Of a stretch of 13,537 nucleotides of DNA, positions 6,107-13,537 are shown piece after piece (position 1 is the stretch's first letter; every line of letters starts with the position of its first letter). Under the pieces are notes generated by a model. The model was not told where the DNA came from. It saw only the letters and a list, made by a program, of their open reading frames with translations, and did no database searches. The stretch spans positions 1 through 13,537 of the forward strand of contig RFVZ01000048.1 of the NCBI GenBank assembly GCA_009922405.1. Direction: 5' to 3'. This DNA is from Betaproteobacteria bacterium (GTDB lineage: Bacteria > Pseudomonadota > Gammaproteobacteria > Burkholderiales > Burkholderiaceae_E). Both the position numbers and the translations under genes were made by a program.

Positions 6107-6583
6107 ATGGCAATTGATGGCGTTTTGCAGGAAGGGTTTGTCACGACTCAGCTCGACAAGCTGATTAACTGGACCCGTACCGGCAGCATGTGGCCGATGA
6201 CCTTCGGCCTCGCCTGTTGCGCGGTCGAGATGATGCATGCAGGTGCCGCCCGCTACGACCTCGATCGGTTCGGCATCGTGTTCCGACCCAGCCCCCGTCA
6301 GAGCGATGTCATGCTGGTGGCCGGGACGCTCTGCAACAAGATGGCGCCCGCCCTGCGCAAGGTCTACGACCAGATGCCCGAGCCACGCTGGGTCATCAGC
6401 ATGGGCTCGTGTGCCAATGGCGGCGGCTACTACCATTACTCCTATTCGGTGGTCCGCGGTTGCGACCGGATCGTCCCAGTTGATATTTACGTGCCGGGTT
6501 GCCCACCGACCGCTGAAGCCCTGATTTACGGCATTCTGCAATTGCAGAACAAGATTCGCCGAACCAATACGATTGCCCGTTAA
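6107..6583 (+). CDS. nuoB: NADH-quinone oxidoreductase subunit B
   Basis: Peripheral-arm subunit that carries the terminal cluster N2, which passes electrons to quinone. The 158-residue product has all four N2 ligands: the adjacent pair C37-C38 (LACCAVEM), C102 (GSCANGG) and C132 (PGCPPTAEA). The length matches short bacterial NuoB proteins. AGGGA at 6096-6100 precedes the ATG by 6 bases. It interacts with NuoD, NuoC, NuoA and NuoH, all encoded here. Confidence 0.98.
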   Translation: MAIDGVLQEGFVTTQLDKLINWTRTGSMWPMTFGLACCAVEMMHAGAARYDLDRFGIVFRPSPRQSDVMLVAGTLCNKMAPALRKVYDQMPEPRWVISMGSCANGGGYYHYSYSVVRGCDRIVPVDIYVPGCPPTAEALIYGILQLQNKIRRTNTIAR

Positions 6584-6594
6584 GCGCCGACGCC

Positions 6595-7197
6595 ATGACG
6601 ACCCCCAACGAAACCCTGAAGGCGGCTCTGCAAGAAGCGCTAGGCGATCAGATCGTCTCGCTCGTAGAAGCCTTCGGAGAAGTGACTCTGGAAGTCGCGC
6701 CCAAGCATTGGGAAGCCGCGGCCCAAGTCTGTCGCGATGCCAGCGGACTGCGCTTTGATACTGCGATCGACCTGTGCGGCGTGGACTACCAGGATTGGGG
6801 CGGTGCAGGGCACGAAGGCCCCCGGTTCGCAGTTGTCCTTCATCTCCTGTCGACACACCTCAATCAGCGTCTGCGCATGCGGTCCTATTGTGGTGACGAT
6901 GAATATCCAACGATCACGTCGCTGACCGAAGTCTGGCCGTCGATGGGTTGGTACGAGCGCGAAGCCTTTGATTTTTTTGGAATCATGTTCGAAGGGCATA
7001 CCGACCTGCGCCGCATCCTCACGGACTACGGCTTCGTCGGCCACCCCTTCCGCAAGGACTTCCCGGTCTCTGGCCATGTTGAAATGCGGTACGATCCCGA
7101 GCAAAAGCGGGTTATTTATCAACCGGTCACGATCGAGCCGCGCGAGAATGTGCCGCGCGTGATTCGCGAAGAGGGCTATGCCCGAGGGCGAGGCTGA
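6595..7197 (+). CDS. nuoC: NADH-quinone oxidoreductase subunit C
   Basis: Peripheral-arm structural subunit (30-kDa type) that holds NuoD and the NuoB side of the connecting module; it has no cofactor. The family signature is seen at residues 121-157: EREAFDFFGI, then FEGHTDLRRIL, DYGF, GHPFRKDFP. The 200-residue product is separate from NuoD, unlike the fused NuoCD of E. coli and as usual in betaproteobacteria. The start ATG is 11 bases after nuoB, with no recognisable Shine-Dalgarno site, so it may depend on coupling to nuoB translation. It ends 4 bases before the nuoD ATG. Confidence 0.97.
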   Translation: MTTPNETLKAALQEALGDQIVSLVEAFGEVTLEVAPKHWEAAAQVCRDASGLRFDTAIDLCGVDYQDWGGAGHEGPRFAVVLHLLSTHLNQRLRMRSYCGDDEYPTITSLTEVWPSMGWYEREAFDFFGIMFEGHTDLRRILTDYGFVGHPFRKDFPVSGHVEMRYDPEQKRVIYQPVTIEPRENVPRVIREEGYARGRG

Positions 7198-7201
7198 CGC
7201 G

Positions 7202-8455
7202 ATGGCTGAGATCAAGAACTACACACTGAATTTCGGGCCTCAGCATCCGGCTGCGCACGGGGTGTTGCGGTTGGTGCTTGAGCTCGACGGCGAAGTCGTG
7301 CAGCGCGCCGATCCGCACATTGGATTGCTCCATCGCGCGACTGAAAAGCTGGCCGAGACCCGTACCTATTTGCAGGCACTGCCGTACATGGACCGTCTGG
7401 ACTACGTGTCCATGATGTGTAACGAACACGCCTATGTGATGGCAATCGAAAAGCTGATGGATGTCGAGGTGCCGCTGCGCGCTCAGTACATCCGCGTGTT
7501 GTTTGATGAGATTACGCGTCTGCTCAATCATTTGCTGTGGCTAGGCGCGCACGCGCTTGACGTTGGTGCGATGACGATCTTCCTGTACGCCTTCCGCGAG
7601 CGTGAAGATCTGATGGACTGCTATGAAGCGGTGTCAGGAGCCCGGATGCACGCGGCTTACTACCGGCCGGGCGGGGTCTACCGTGACCTGCCCGATCACA
7701 TGCCGCAGTACGCCGCCAGCAAGATTCGTAACGAAAAATCGATTCGTGAGCTTAACGAGAATCGTCAGGGATCCTTGCTCGATTTCATTGAGGATTTTTG
7801 TAACCGGTTCCCCAAAGCGGTTGATGAGTACGAGACGCTGCTGACCGACAACCGGATCTGGAAGCAGCGCCTGTGCGACGTCGGCATCGTGACACCGGAC
7901 CAAGCGCGGGCATGGGGTTTTACCGGCCCGATGCTCCGTGGCTCGGGGATTGCCTGGGACCTTCGTAAGCATCAGCCCTATGAAGTCTATGACCTGGTGG
8001 ATTTCGACATCCCGGTCGGCAAGAATGGCGATTCCTACGATCGTTATCTGGTTCGTATCGAAGAGATGCGCCAGAGCAACCGGATCATGCGTCAGTGCGT
8101 GGAGTGGTTACGCAATCATCCCGGCCCCGTGATGACGGATAACCATAAAGTCGCCCCGCCGCATCGGGTTGACATGAAGAGTTCGATGGAGGAGCTCATT
8201 CATCACTTCAAACTTTTTACCGAAGGTATGCATGTGCCTCCGGGCGAGTGCTATGCGGCCATCGAACATCCGAAGGGCGAGTTCGGGATCTATATGGTCA
8301 GTGATGGTGCCAACAAGCCTTACCGGCTCAAAATTCGTGCTCCTGGTTATGCCCATTTGCAGGGCCTCGACATGATGTCGCGTGGCCATATGATTGCAGA
8401 CGTTGTCACGATCATCGGGACCCAGGACATTGTGTTTGGCGAAATTGATCGCTGA
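7202..8455 (+). CDS. nuoD: NADH-quinone oxidoreductase subunit D
   Basis: The 49-kDa-type subunit that forms most of the quinone pocket of complex I. It has 417 residues, the expected length. The N-terminal loop GPQHPAAHG (12-20) supplies H19 and the DYVSM segment supplies Y68; their 49-residue spacing equals that of the bovine quinone-binding pair H59 and Y108. The C terminus ends TQDIVFGEIDR, as in relatives. I chose ATG 7202 because the product then begins MAEIKNYTLN and GAGG at 7190-7193 is 8 bases upstream; an in-frame ATG at 7178 would overlap nuoC and add 8 unsupported residues. Confidence 0.98.
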   Translation: MAEIKNYTLNFGPQHPAAHGVLRLVLELDGEVVQRADPHIGLLHRATEKLAETRTYLQALPYMDRLDYVSMMCNEHAYVMAIEKLMDVEVPLRAQYIRVLFDEITRLLNHLLWLGAHALDVGAMTIFLYAFREREDLMDCYEAVSGARMHAAYYRPGGVYRDLPDHMPQYAASKIRNEKSIRELNENRQGSLLDFIEDFCNRFPKAVDEYETLLTDNRIWKQRLCDVGIVTPDQARAWGFTGPMLRGSGIAWDLRKHQPYEVYDLVDFDIPVGKNGDSYDRYLVRIEEMRQSNRIMRQCVEWLRNHPGPVMTDNHKVAPPHRVDMKSSMEELIHHFKLFTEGMHVPPGECYAAIEHPKGEFGIYMVSDGANKPYRLKIRAPGYAHLQGLDMMSRGHMIADVVTIIGTQDIVFGEIDR

Positions 8456-8476
8456 TTGAACGTGCAAATTCCCGCA

Positions 8477-9049
8477 ATGACCACTCCAACTCCAGCTCCT
8501 TCGACCGACAATGGTGCGCACACGTCGCGCCTTCTGTCCGAAGCCGCCTACGCCAAGATCGCCCGCGAAGTTGCCAAGTACCCGCCCGACCAAAAGCAGG
8601 CGGCCGTGATGGCCTCGCTGACGATCGCGCAACAAGAAAAGGGTTGGATGAGCCCCGAGGTTGTCGAAGACGTTGCCAAGACCCTGGGCATGCCGCCGAT
8701 TGCGGTGCACGAGGTGGCGACCTTCTACACCATGTACAACACCAGTCCGGTCGGGCGCTTCAAGCTCACGGTCTGCACCAATCTGCCGTGTGCACTGCGC
8801 CATGGCGATCGCGCTGGTCAGTACCTTCAGCGCACGCTGGGGGTGGGCTATGGTGAGACCACGACAGACGGCGTGTTCACCTTGCGCGAGGGCGAATGCA
8901 TGGGCGCCTGCGCGGACGCCCCGGTGCTGTTGGTGAACGACACGCGCATGGAAAGTTTTTGCGACGAGGTCAAACTGGATGCGTTGCTCGAAGAGTTGCG
9001 CGCCAAGGCCCCCGGGGTGAACCCCGGCAACCGCGTCGACGTCGCATAA
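8477..9049 (+). CDS. nuoE: NADH-quinone oxidoreductase subunit E
   Basis: The 24-kDa-type thioredoxin-fold subunit of the NADH module, carrying the N1a [2Fe-2S] cluster beside NuoF. The four ligands are C100, C105 (VCTNLPC), C141 and C145 (GECMGAC). The conserved core starts around residue 20 (LLSEAAYAKIAREVAKYP); before it is a Thr/Pro-rich stretch not seen in most relatives. With ATG 8477 the product has 190 residues. GTG 8462 or TTG 8456, the latter right after the nuoD stop, would add 5 or 7 residues, and none of the three has a clear Shine-Dalgarno site, so the start is uncertain. The C-terminal codons contain a strong small hairpin (9012-9027). Confidence 0.94.
   Translation: MTTPTPAPSTDNGAHTSRLLSEAAYAKIAREVAKYPPDQKQAAVMASLTIAQQEKGWMSPEVVEDVAKTLGMPPIAVHEVATFYTMYNTSPVGRFKLTVCTNLPCALRHGDRAGQYLQRTLGVGYGETTTDGVFTLREGECMGACADAPVLLVNDTRMESFCDEVKLDALLEELRAKAPGVNPGNRVDVA
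9012..9027 (+). other. GC hairpin at the 3' end of nuoE
   Basis: CCGGGG (9012-9017) pairs with CCCCGG (9022-9027) around the tetraloop TGAA, 23 bases before the nuoE stop. There is no U-tract, so it does not look like a terminator. It could protect or tune the mRNA, or be chance from PGVNPG coding. Confidence 0.45.
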
Positions 9050-9082
9050 CGGCGTCCGCTACAGGCTGCGAAAGGAATTTCC

Positions 9083-10429
9083 ATGGGTGCAATTGAACCG
9101 ATTCACGTCAACCATGCTGTCGAAACCTGTTTTCACGGGCGCCACATCGCGCCTCAGATCATGGCCGATCTGGATGGGCCGAATGCTTGGCGCCTTAAAG
9201 ACTATGAGTCGCGTGGCGGCTATCAGGCCCTGCGCAAGATTCTGGGTAAAGACGGTGGCGAGGGTCTGACCCCTGAGCAGGTCATCGCAGAAGTCAAAGC
9301 GAGCGTTCTGCGGGGGCGCGGCGGAGCGGGTTTTCCGACCGGCCTAAAGTGGAGTTTCATGCCCCGCGCTTTTCCGGGTGCCAAGTATCTGGTCTGTAAC
9401 TCGGACGAGGGCGAGCCAGGCACATTTAAAGACCGGGACATCCTGCGTTACAACCCCCATATCGTTATCGAGGGGATGGCGATCGCGGCGTATGCGATGG
9501 GAATCCCGGTCGGTTATAACTACATTCATGGCGAGATTTTTTCGACCTACGAGCGGTTCGAAGAAGCGCTAGAAGAGGCGAGGGCGGCGGGCCTATTGGG
9601 CGATCACATTCTCGGCTCCGGTTTCAGTTTTCAGTTGCACGCCTTTCATGGGTATGGGGCGTACATCTGTGGCGAAGAGACCGCTCTCCTCGAATCCCTT
9701 GAGGGCAAGAAAGGACAACCGCGCTTCAAGCCGCCGTTCCCAGCGAGTTATGGTTTGTTTGGCAAGCCAACGACGATTAACAACACCGAGACGTTTGCGG
9801 CGGTCCCCTGGATCATCCGTAACGGCGGTGCGGCATTCCTGAACGTTGGCAAGCCCAACAACGGCGGCACTAAGCTCTTCTCAATCAGCGGTGACGTCGA
9901 GCGTCCGGGCAACTACGAGATTCCCCTGGGCACCCCGTTTGCCAAGCTGCTTGAACTCGCGGGTGGAATGCGCGATGGCCGTGCCCTCAAGGCTGTGATT
10001 CCTGGCGGATCATCAGCACCCGTGCTGCCGGCGAACATCATGATGGACATCACGATGGACTATGACGCCATCGCCAAGGCCGGATCCATGTTGGGTTCAG
10101 GCGCGGTGATCGTCATGGACGAGACCCGCTGCATGGTCCGGTCGTTGGCGCGCTTGTCACATTTCTACTACGAAGAATCTTGCGGCCAGTGCACCCCATG
10201 CCGGGAGGGCACAGGCTGGTTATCGCGGATGGTCCATCGGATCGAACACGGTCAGGGGCGTCCCGAAGATCTTGATCGCTTGGGTGGGGTGGCTGACAAC
10301 ATCATGGGTCGAACGATTTGCGCTCTGGGTGACGCCGCTGCAATGCCTGTGAAGGGCTTCCTCAAGCATTACCGTGATGAATTTGCGTATCACATCGAAC
10401 ACAAGCGCTGCCTGGTGGATCACTCATGA
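9083..10429 (+). CDS. nuoF: NADH-quinone oxidoreductase subunit F
   Basis: The 51-kDa-type flavoprotein where NADH is oxidised; it binds NADH, FMN and cluster N3. The FMN/NADH glycine-rich loop GRGGAGFPTGLKW is at 78-90, the second nucleotide-contact region NSDEGEPGTFKDR at 106-118, and YICGEETAL at 194-202. The N3 [4Fe-4S] ligands are C367, C370, C373 (SCGQCTPCREG) and C413. It has 448 residues. AAGGA at 9072-9076, 6 bases before the ATG, firmly fixes the start, although this gives an N terminus about 16 residues longer than I remember in relatives (the conserved part begins near GRHIAPQI, residue 19). The stop overlaps the nuoG start as ATGA. Confidence 0.98.
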   Translation: MGAIEPIHVNHAVETCFHGRHIAPQIMADLDGPNAWRLKDYESRGGYQALRKILGKDGGEGLTPEQVIAEVKASVLRGRGGAGFPTGLKWSFMPRAFPGAKYLVCNSDEGEPGTFKDRDILRYNPHIVIEGMAIAAYAMGIPVGYNYIHGEIFSTYERFEEALEEARAAGLLGDHILGSGFSFQLHAFHGYGAYICGEETALLESLEGKKGQPRFKPPFPASYGLFGKPTTINNTETFAAVPWIIRNGGAAFLNVGKPNNGGTKLFSISGDVERPGNYEIPLGTPFAKLLELAGGMRDGRALKAVIPGGSSAPVLPANIMMDITMDYDAIAKAGSMLGSGAVIVMDETRCMVRSLARLSHFYYEESCGQCTPCREGTGWLSRMVHRIEHGQGRPEDLDRLGGVADNIMGRTICALGDAAAMPVKGFLKHYRDEFAYHIEHKRCLVDHS

Positions 10430-12930
10430 TTGAACTCGAAATCGACGGCAAACCCGCCTCGGTCATCGAGGGCAGCATGGTCATGCATGCCGCCAATTCT
10501 CTGGGTTTGTACGTCCCCCATTTTTGTTACCACAAGAAGCTGAGCATCGCGGCCAATTGCCGGATGTGCCTGGTTGAGGTCGAGAAGGCGCCGAAGGCAT
10601 TGCCGGCCTGCGCCACTCCAGTGACTCCGGGCATGAAGGTCTGGACTCGCTCCGAAAAAGCCATTGCCGCGCAGAAAGCGGTGATGGAGTTTCTGCTGAT
10701 CAACCACCCGCTTGACTGCCCGATCTGCGATCAGGGTGGCGAATGCCAGCTTCAAGACTTGGCGGTCGGCTACGGTAGCAGCAGCAGTCGATATGACGAG
10801 GCCAAACGCGTCGTCTTTCACAAGCCGATGGGACCGCTCATTTCGGCTGAAGAAATGTCGCGTTGCATCCACTGCACGCGCTGCGTGCGGTTTGGTCAGG
10901 AAGTCGCGGGCGTGATGGAACTCGGCATGGCCGGTCGCGGACAGCACAGCGAGATCATGAGCTTTGTGGGACGTTCGGTTGAGTCCGAAGTGTCCGGCAA
11001 CATGATTGACATTTGTCCCGTCGGCGCCCTCACCAGTAAGCCATTCCGCTATTCCGCACGAACCTGGGAACTGTCACGACGTCGTTCGGTGAGTCCCCAT
11101 GATTCACTCGGCTCGACCCTGAATATTCAGGTCAAGCACGATCGGGTGATGCGCGTCGTTCCCTTCGAGCAAGAAGCCGTCAATGAGTGCTGGATCAGCG
11201 ATCGTGATCGGTTCTCTTACGAAGGCCTGAATTCTCCTGACCGCCTAACCGTACCCATGGTCAAGGACGATCATGGCGTTTGGCACGAAGTCGAATGGAA
11301 AGCAGCACTTGAGACCGCAGCCAACCGCTTGCGTGACGTCGCCAAAGAGCCCGGTGGTCTCGGCGTGCTTGCAGCCGCCTCGTCAACCCTCGAAGAGCTT
11401 GCGCTGGCGGCTCGGTTGGGACGCGCACTCGGCACGGATAGCATCGACCATCGCGTGCGTCAGCATGATTTTTCGATCGACCCGGTTCGCGAGGGTGCGC
11501 CTTGGTTGGGCATGCCCGTCGCTGCGGTTGATGGCCTGCAACGATTATTCTTGATTGGTGGTCTGTTGCGTAACGATTCGCCGCTCTTGTCGGTGCGCGT
11601 GCGCAAAGCAGCAGGCCGTGGCGCACAGATCTCAATTCTGCAGGCGGTGGGCGAAGATCCGCTAATGCCGTTGCACGCGCAAGTGGTCTTGGCACCCTCG
11701 CAATGGATCACGGTTCTTCATGACGTTGCACGCCTCGTTGCCGAGAAGCGGTCGGTGGCACTGCCGGAAGCGTTTTCGAAGCTGGTTGGATCGGTGCCCG
11801 AGCAGCTCGATATCACGACGCTAGCCGTACGCATCGCGGATTCCCTGACGGCAGAACTCGCCGAGTCTGCAACCTCGACCGTTCCCAAAGCGATCTGGTT
11901 GGGCCAGGGTGCGATGCGCCACGCGCAGGCCGGAGCGATTCATCAACTTGCGGCCTGGATTGCCCAGCAATGTGGCGCGACACTGGGCGTCGTCGGTGAT
12001 TCTGCCAATAGCGTTGGCGCCTGGCTGGCGGGTTGCGTGCCATTGGCTGGCGGGTTGAATGCCCAAGCCATGCTCGAACACGCGCGTCGGGGCTATTTGT
12101 TGGTCAATCTCGAGCCTCAGCTGGATTCCTCCGATCCGTTCGCGTTTGACCACGCTCTTTCGCACGCCGAAACGGTTGTGGCCCTGAGTGCTTACCGCAG
12201 TGAAGCGCTCCTCGCGCGCTCGCACGTCTTGTTGCCGGTTACGCCGTTTACTGAGACCTCCGGAACGTATGTTTCGTGTGAGGGTCGTGCGCAAAGTTTT
12301 AACGGTGTTGTCAAGCCGCAAGGTGATGCGCGTCCCGGCTGGAAAGTTCTCCGCGTGTTGGGTTCAATGTTTGGCGCGCCTGGTTTTGATTCGATCGATC
12401 GCTCGGAGCAGGTCCGTGATGATGTACTCGGCGGCCAGGGCCTTGCGTCGACCCCTCGACACGAGGCCGAACCGCTGCGCGCGGGGCTCAATAACGGTTT
12501 GAAGGGTTCAGTTCACGGGTCTGCTCAAGCCACGGCTCACGCATCTGCCTACCCCACGGCCCACGCCTCTTCAGATACTGCTGCCCACGCTTCCCAGCTC
12601 GAGCGTATCGCAGAACTGCCGCTCTATTCGGTCGACGGCATTGTCCGGCGCTCGGATGCACTGCAGGCCACCCGCGCCGCTCGCACACCGCAGGCGCTTG
12701 TCTCGTCGGTCACGTTGGCCGCGCTGGGACTGGCCGCAGGTGACGAGGTCCTTGTGGCCCATCACCAACAATCCGCCCAGCCCCTCAGCGCGCTGCCCGA
12801 GGCCGGCGCGCGCCTGACGCTGGCGGTCGACGACCGTTTGCCATCGGGTTGTGTGCGTGTTGATGGCGGCCACCCTTCGACTGTGGCGGCAGGCGCCTGG
12901 TCCGGCGTTGTGACTGTCACGCGGGCCTGA
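10426..12930 (+). CDS. nuoG: NADH-quinone oxidoreductase subunit G
   Basis: Largest peripheral-arm subunit, carrying the electron wire from NuoF towards NuoB. N1b ligands are C34, C45, C48 and C62; N5 ligands H94, C98, C101 and C107; N4 ligands C147, C150, C153 and C197. The extra N7 cluster of E. coli is absent: its four cysteine positions read S223, D226, S230 and S258. The rest is the degenerate molybdopterin-oxidoreductase-like domain without a cofactor. The 834 residues exceed the roughly 770-790 I expect for betaproteobacteria; part of the excess is a four-unit repeat at residues 692-723 with Ala, His, Ser and Thr. Translation is coupled to nuoF by the ATGA overlap. It ends 17 bases before nuoH. 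Confidence 0.97.
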   Translation: MIELEIDGKPASVIEGSMVMHAANSLGLYVPHFCYHKKLSIAANCRMCLVEVEKAPKALPACATPVTPGMKVWTRSEKAIAAQKAVMEFLLINHPLDCPICDQGGECQLQDLAVGYGSSSSRYDEAKRVVFHKPMGPLISAEEMSRCIHCTRCVRFGQEVAGVMELGMAGRGQHSEIMSFVGRSVESEVSGNMIDICPVGALTSKPFRYSARTWELSRRRSVSPHDSLGSTLNIQVKHDRVMRVVPFEQEAVNECWISDRDRFSYEGLNSPDRLTVPMVKDDHGVWHEVEWKAALETAANRLRDVAKEPGGLGVLAAASSTLEELALAARLGRALGTDSIDHRVRQHDFSIDPVREGAPWLGMPVAAVDGLQRLFLIGGLLRNDSPLLSVRVRKAAGRGAQISILQAVGEDPLMPLHAQVVLAPSQWITVLHDVARLVAEKRSVALPEAFSKLVGSVPEQLDITTLAVRIADSLTAELAESATSTVPKAIWLGQGAMRHAQAGAIHQLAAWIAQQCGATLGVVGDSANSVGAWLAGCVPLAGGLNAQAMLEHARRGYLLVNLEPQLDSSDPFAFDHALSHAETVVALSAYRSEALLARSHVLLPVTPFTETSGTYVSCEGRAQSFNGVVKPQGDARPGWKVLRVLGSMFGAPGFDSIDRSEQVRDDVLGGQGLASTPRHEAEPLRAGLNNGLKGSVHGSAQATAHASAYPTAHASSDTAAHASQLERIAELPLYSVDGIVRRSDALQATRAARTPQALVSSVTLAALGLAAGDEVLVAHHQQSAQPLSALPEAGARLTLAVDDRLPSGCVRVDGGHPSTVAAGAWSGVVTVTRA
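12499..12594 (+). repeat. Four degenerate 24-base tandem repeats in nuoG
   Basis: Four in-frame 24-base units encode LKGSVHGS, AQATAHAS, AYPTAHAS and SDTAAHAS. His at unit position 6 and Ser at position 8 are constant. Units 2 and 3 are the most alike. The codons for the repeated Ala, His and Ser vary at third positions, which points to an old duplication kept under protein-level constraint or drift, not a fresh slippage product. Confidence 0.8.
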
Positions 12931-12947
12931 TTGAGGAGTCAAGCGTC

Positions 12948-13537
12948 ATGCCCAACCTTTTAAGTACGATTCAGCAACAAGGTGTCGATGTGTTCGGCGG
13001 TGTCTGGCCGCTGGTATGGGCACTCGCTCGCATCGTTGCAATCGTACTGCCGCTCATGATCTGTCTGGCGTACCTGACCCTCTGGGAGCGCAAGTTCATC
13101 GGCTGGATTCAGGTTCGGATTGGCCCTAACCGCGTGGGCCCGATGGGCCTGTTTCAGCCCATCGCGGATGGCTTGAAGCTGATGTTCAAAGAGATCATCC
13201 TGCCGACGGCGGCTGACAAACGGCTGTATCTGCTGGGACCGATCATGACCATCATGCCGGCCCTGGCCGCCTGGGCCGTGATTCCGTTCGGGCCGGATAT
13301 TGCTCTGGCGAATATCAATGCAGGCTTGTTGTACTTGATGGCGATTACGTCGCTCGAGGTCTACGGCGTCATCCTGGCGGGCTGGGCATCCAATTCCAAA
13401 TATGCGTTTCTGGGGGCCATGCGGGCGTCGGCCCAGATGGTGTCTTACGAACTCGCGATTGGTTTTGCGATGGTTGTGGTCCTGATGACGAGTAACAGTC
13501 TCAACATCACCGACATCGTTGAAGTCCAGCAGCGCGG
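12948..13537 (+). CDS. nuoH: NADH-quinone oxidoreductase subunit H, 5' part
   Basis: Membrane subunit that closes the quinone channel and links the peripheral arm to the proton-pumping arm. The window ends after about 196 of the usual ~340-360 residues, so it is cut off by the window and not broken. Visible are the first membrane helix, the conserved ERKFIGWIQVRIGPNRVGP loop, QPIADGLKLMFKE, and EVYGVILAGWASNSKYAFLG with ASAQMVSYE, the cytoplasmic-side loops that contact NuoB and NuoD. GAGGAG at 12933-12938 lies 9 bases before the ATG. The reading frame is open to the last base. Confidence 0.97.
   Translation, partial: MPNLLSTIQQQGVDVFGGVWPLVWALARIVAIVLPLMICLAYLTLWERKFIGWIQVRIGPNRVGPMGLFQPIADGLKLMFKEIILPTAADKRLYLLGPIMTIMPALAAWAVIPFGPDIALANINAGLLYLMAITSLEVYGVILAGWASNSKYAFLGAMRASAQMVSYELAIGFAMVVVLMTSNSLNITDIVEVQQR

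Noticed and set aside
5852..6856. 334-codon open frame on the minus strand opposite nuoA, nuoB and nuoC
   Set aside because: It lies wholly across three certain genes, has no recognisable domain and an Arg/His-rich composition typical of antisense shadows in GC-rich coding DNA.
8108..8803. 231-codon minus-strand open frame opposite nuoD and nuoE
   Set aside because: Shadow of two well-supported complex I genes; no domain visible.
12499..12594. CRISPR-like array
   Set aside because: The periodic units are contiguous, degenerate and in frame with nuoG; there are no unique spacers and no cas genes.
11092..12930. Molybdopterin-dependent oxidoreductase activity of NuoG
   Set aside because: The domain is the degenerate one found in all complex I NuoG proteins; no cofactor-ligand residue or partner genes are visible.

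Overview
The window reads as ordinary chromosome of a betaproteobacterium, most likely order Burkholderiales. The base composition is moderately GC-rich (about 60% by eye). The protein sequences are of betaproteobacterial type: short-form phosphatidylserine decarboxylase with an RFGS processing site, NuoD opening MAEIKNYTLNFGPQHPAAHG, and NuoG without N7 cysteines. The order ilvBNC-psd-pssA and tpiA-secG-tRNA-Leu(GAG)-nuoA-H also fits that group. These are judgements from memory of the families, not from a search. Every gene is on the + strand and the window is almost fully coding.

Region 1 (1-2610) is branched-chain amino acid synthesis: the 3' part of ilvB (acetolactate synthase large subunit), ilvN (regulatory subunit) and ilvC (ketol-acid reductoisomerase, TTG start). 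The first 92 bases do not encode the expected ilvB sequence, and the reading frame appears broken there.

Region 2 (2640-4186) holds psd and pssA, which together make phosphatidylethanolamine from CDP-diacylglycerol and serine at the inner membrane. Region 3 (4228-5473) holds tpiA (glycolysis) and secG (protein export), the latter with a long low-complexity tail. A tRNA-Leu(GAG) gene with encoded CCA lies at 5569-5653.

Region 4 (5735-13537) is the start of the respiratory complex I operon: nuoA, B, C, D, E, F, G and the 5' part of nuoH, tightly spaced and in canonical order. It covers the NADH-oxidising module (E, F, G), the quinone-facing connecting module (B, C, D) and the first membrane subunits (A, H). 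NuoG carries an unusual run of four degenerate 8-residue repeats near its C terminus.

I see no CRISPR array, insertion sequence, phage gene, toxin-antitoxin pair or riboswitch, and no convincing undescribed system. The points worth checking are the damaged ilvB end, the NuoG minisatellite, the SecG tail, the 9-G tract in psd, the repeat-rich ilvN-ilvC gap and the joined gene order.
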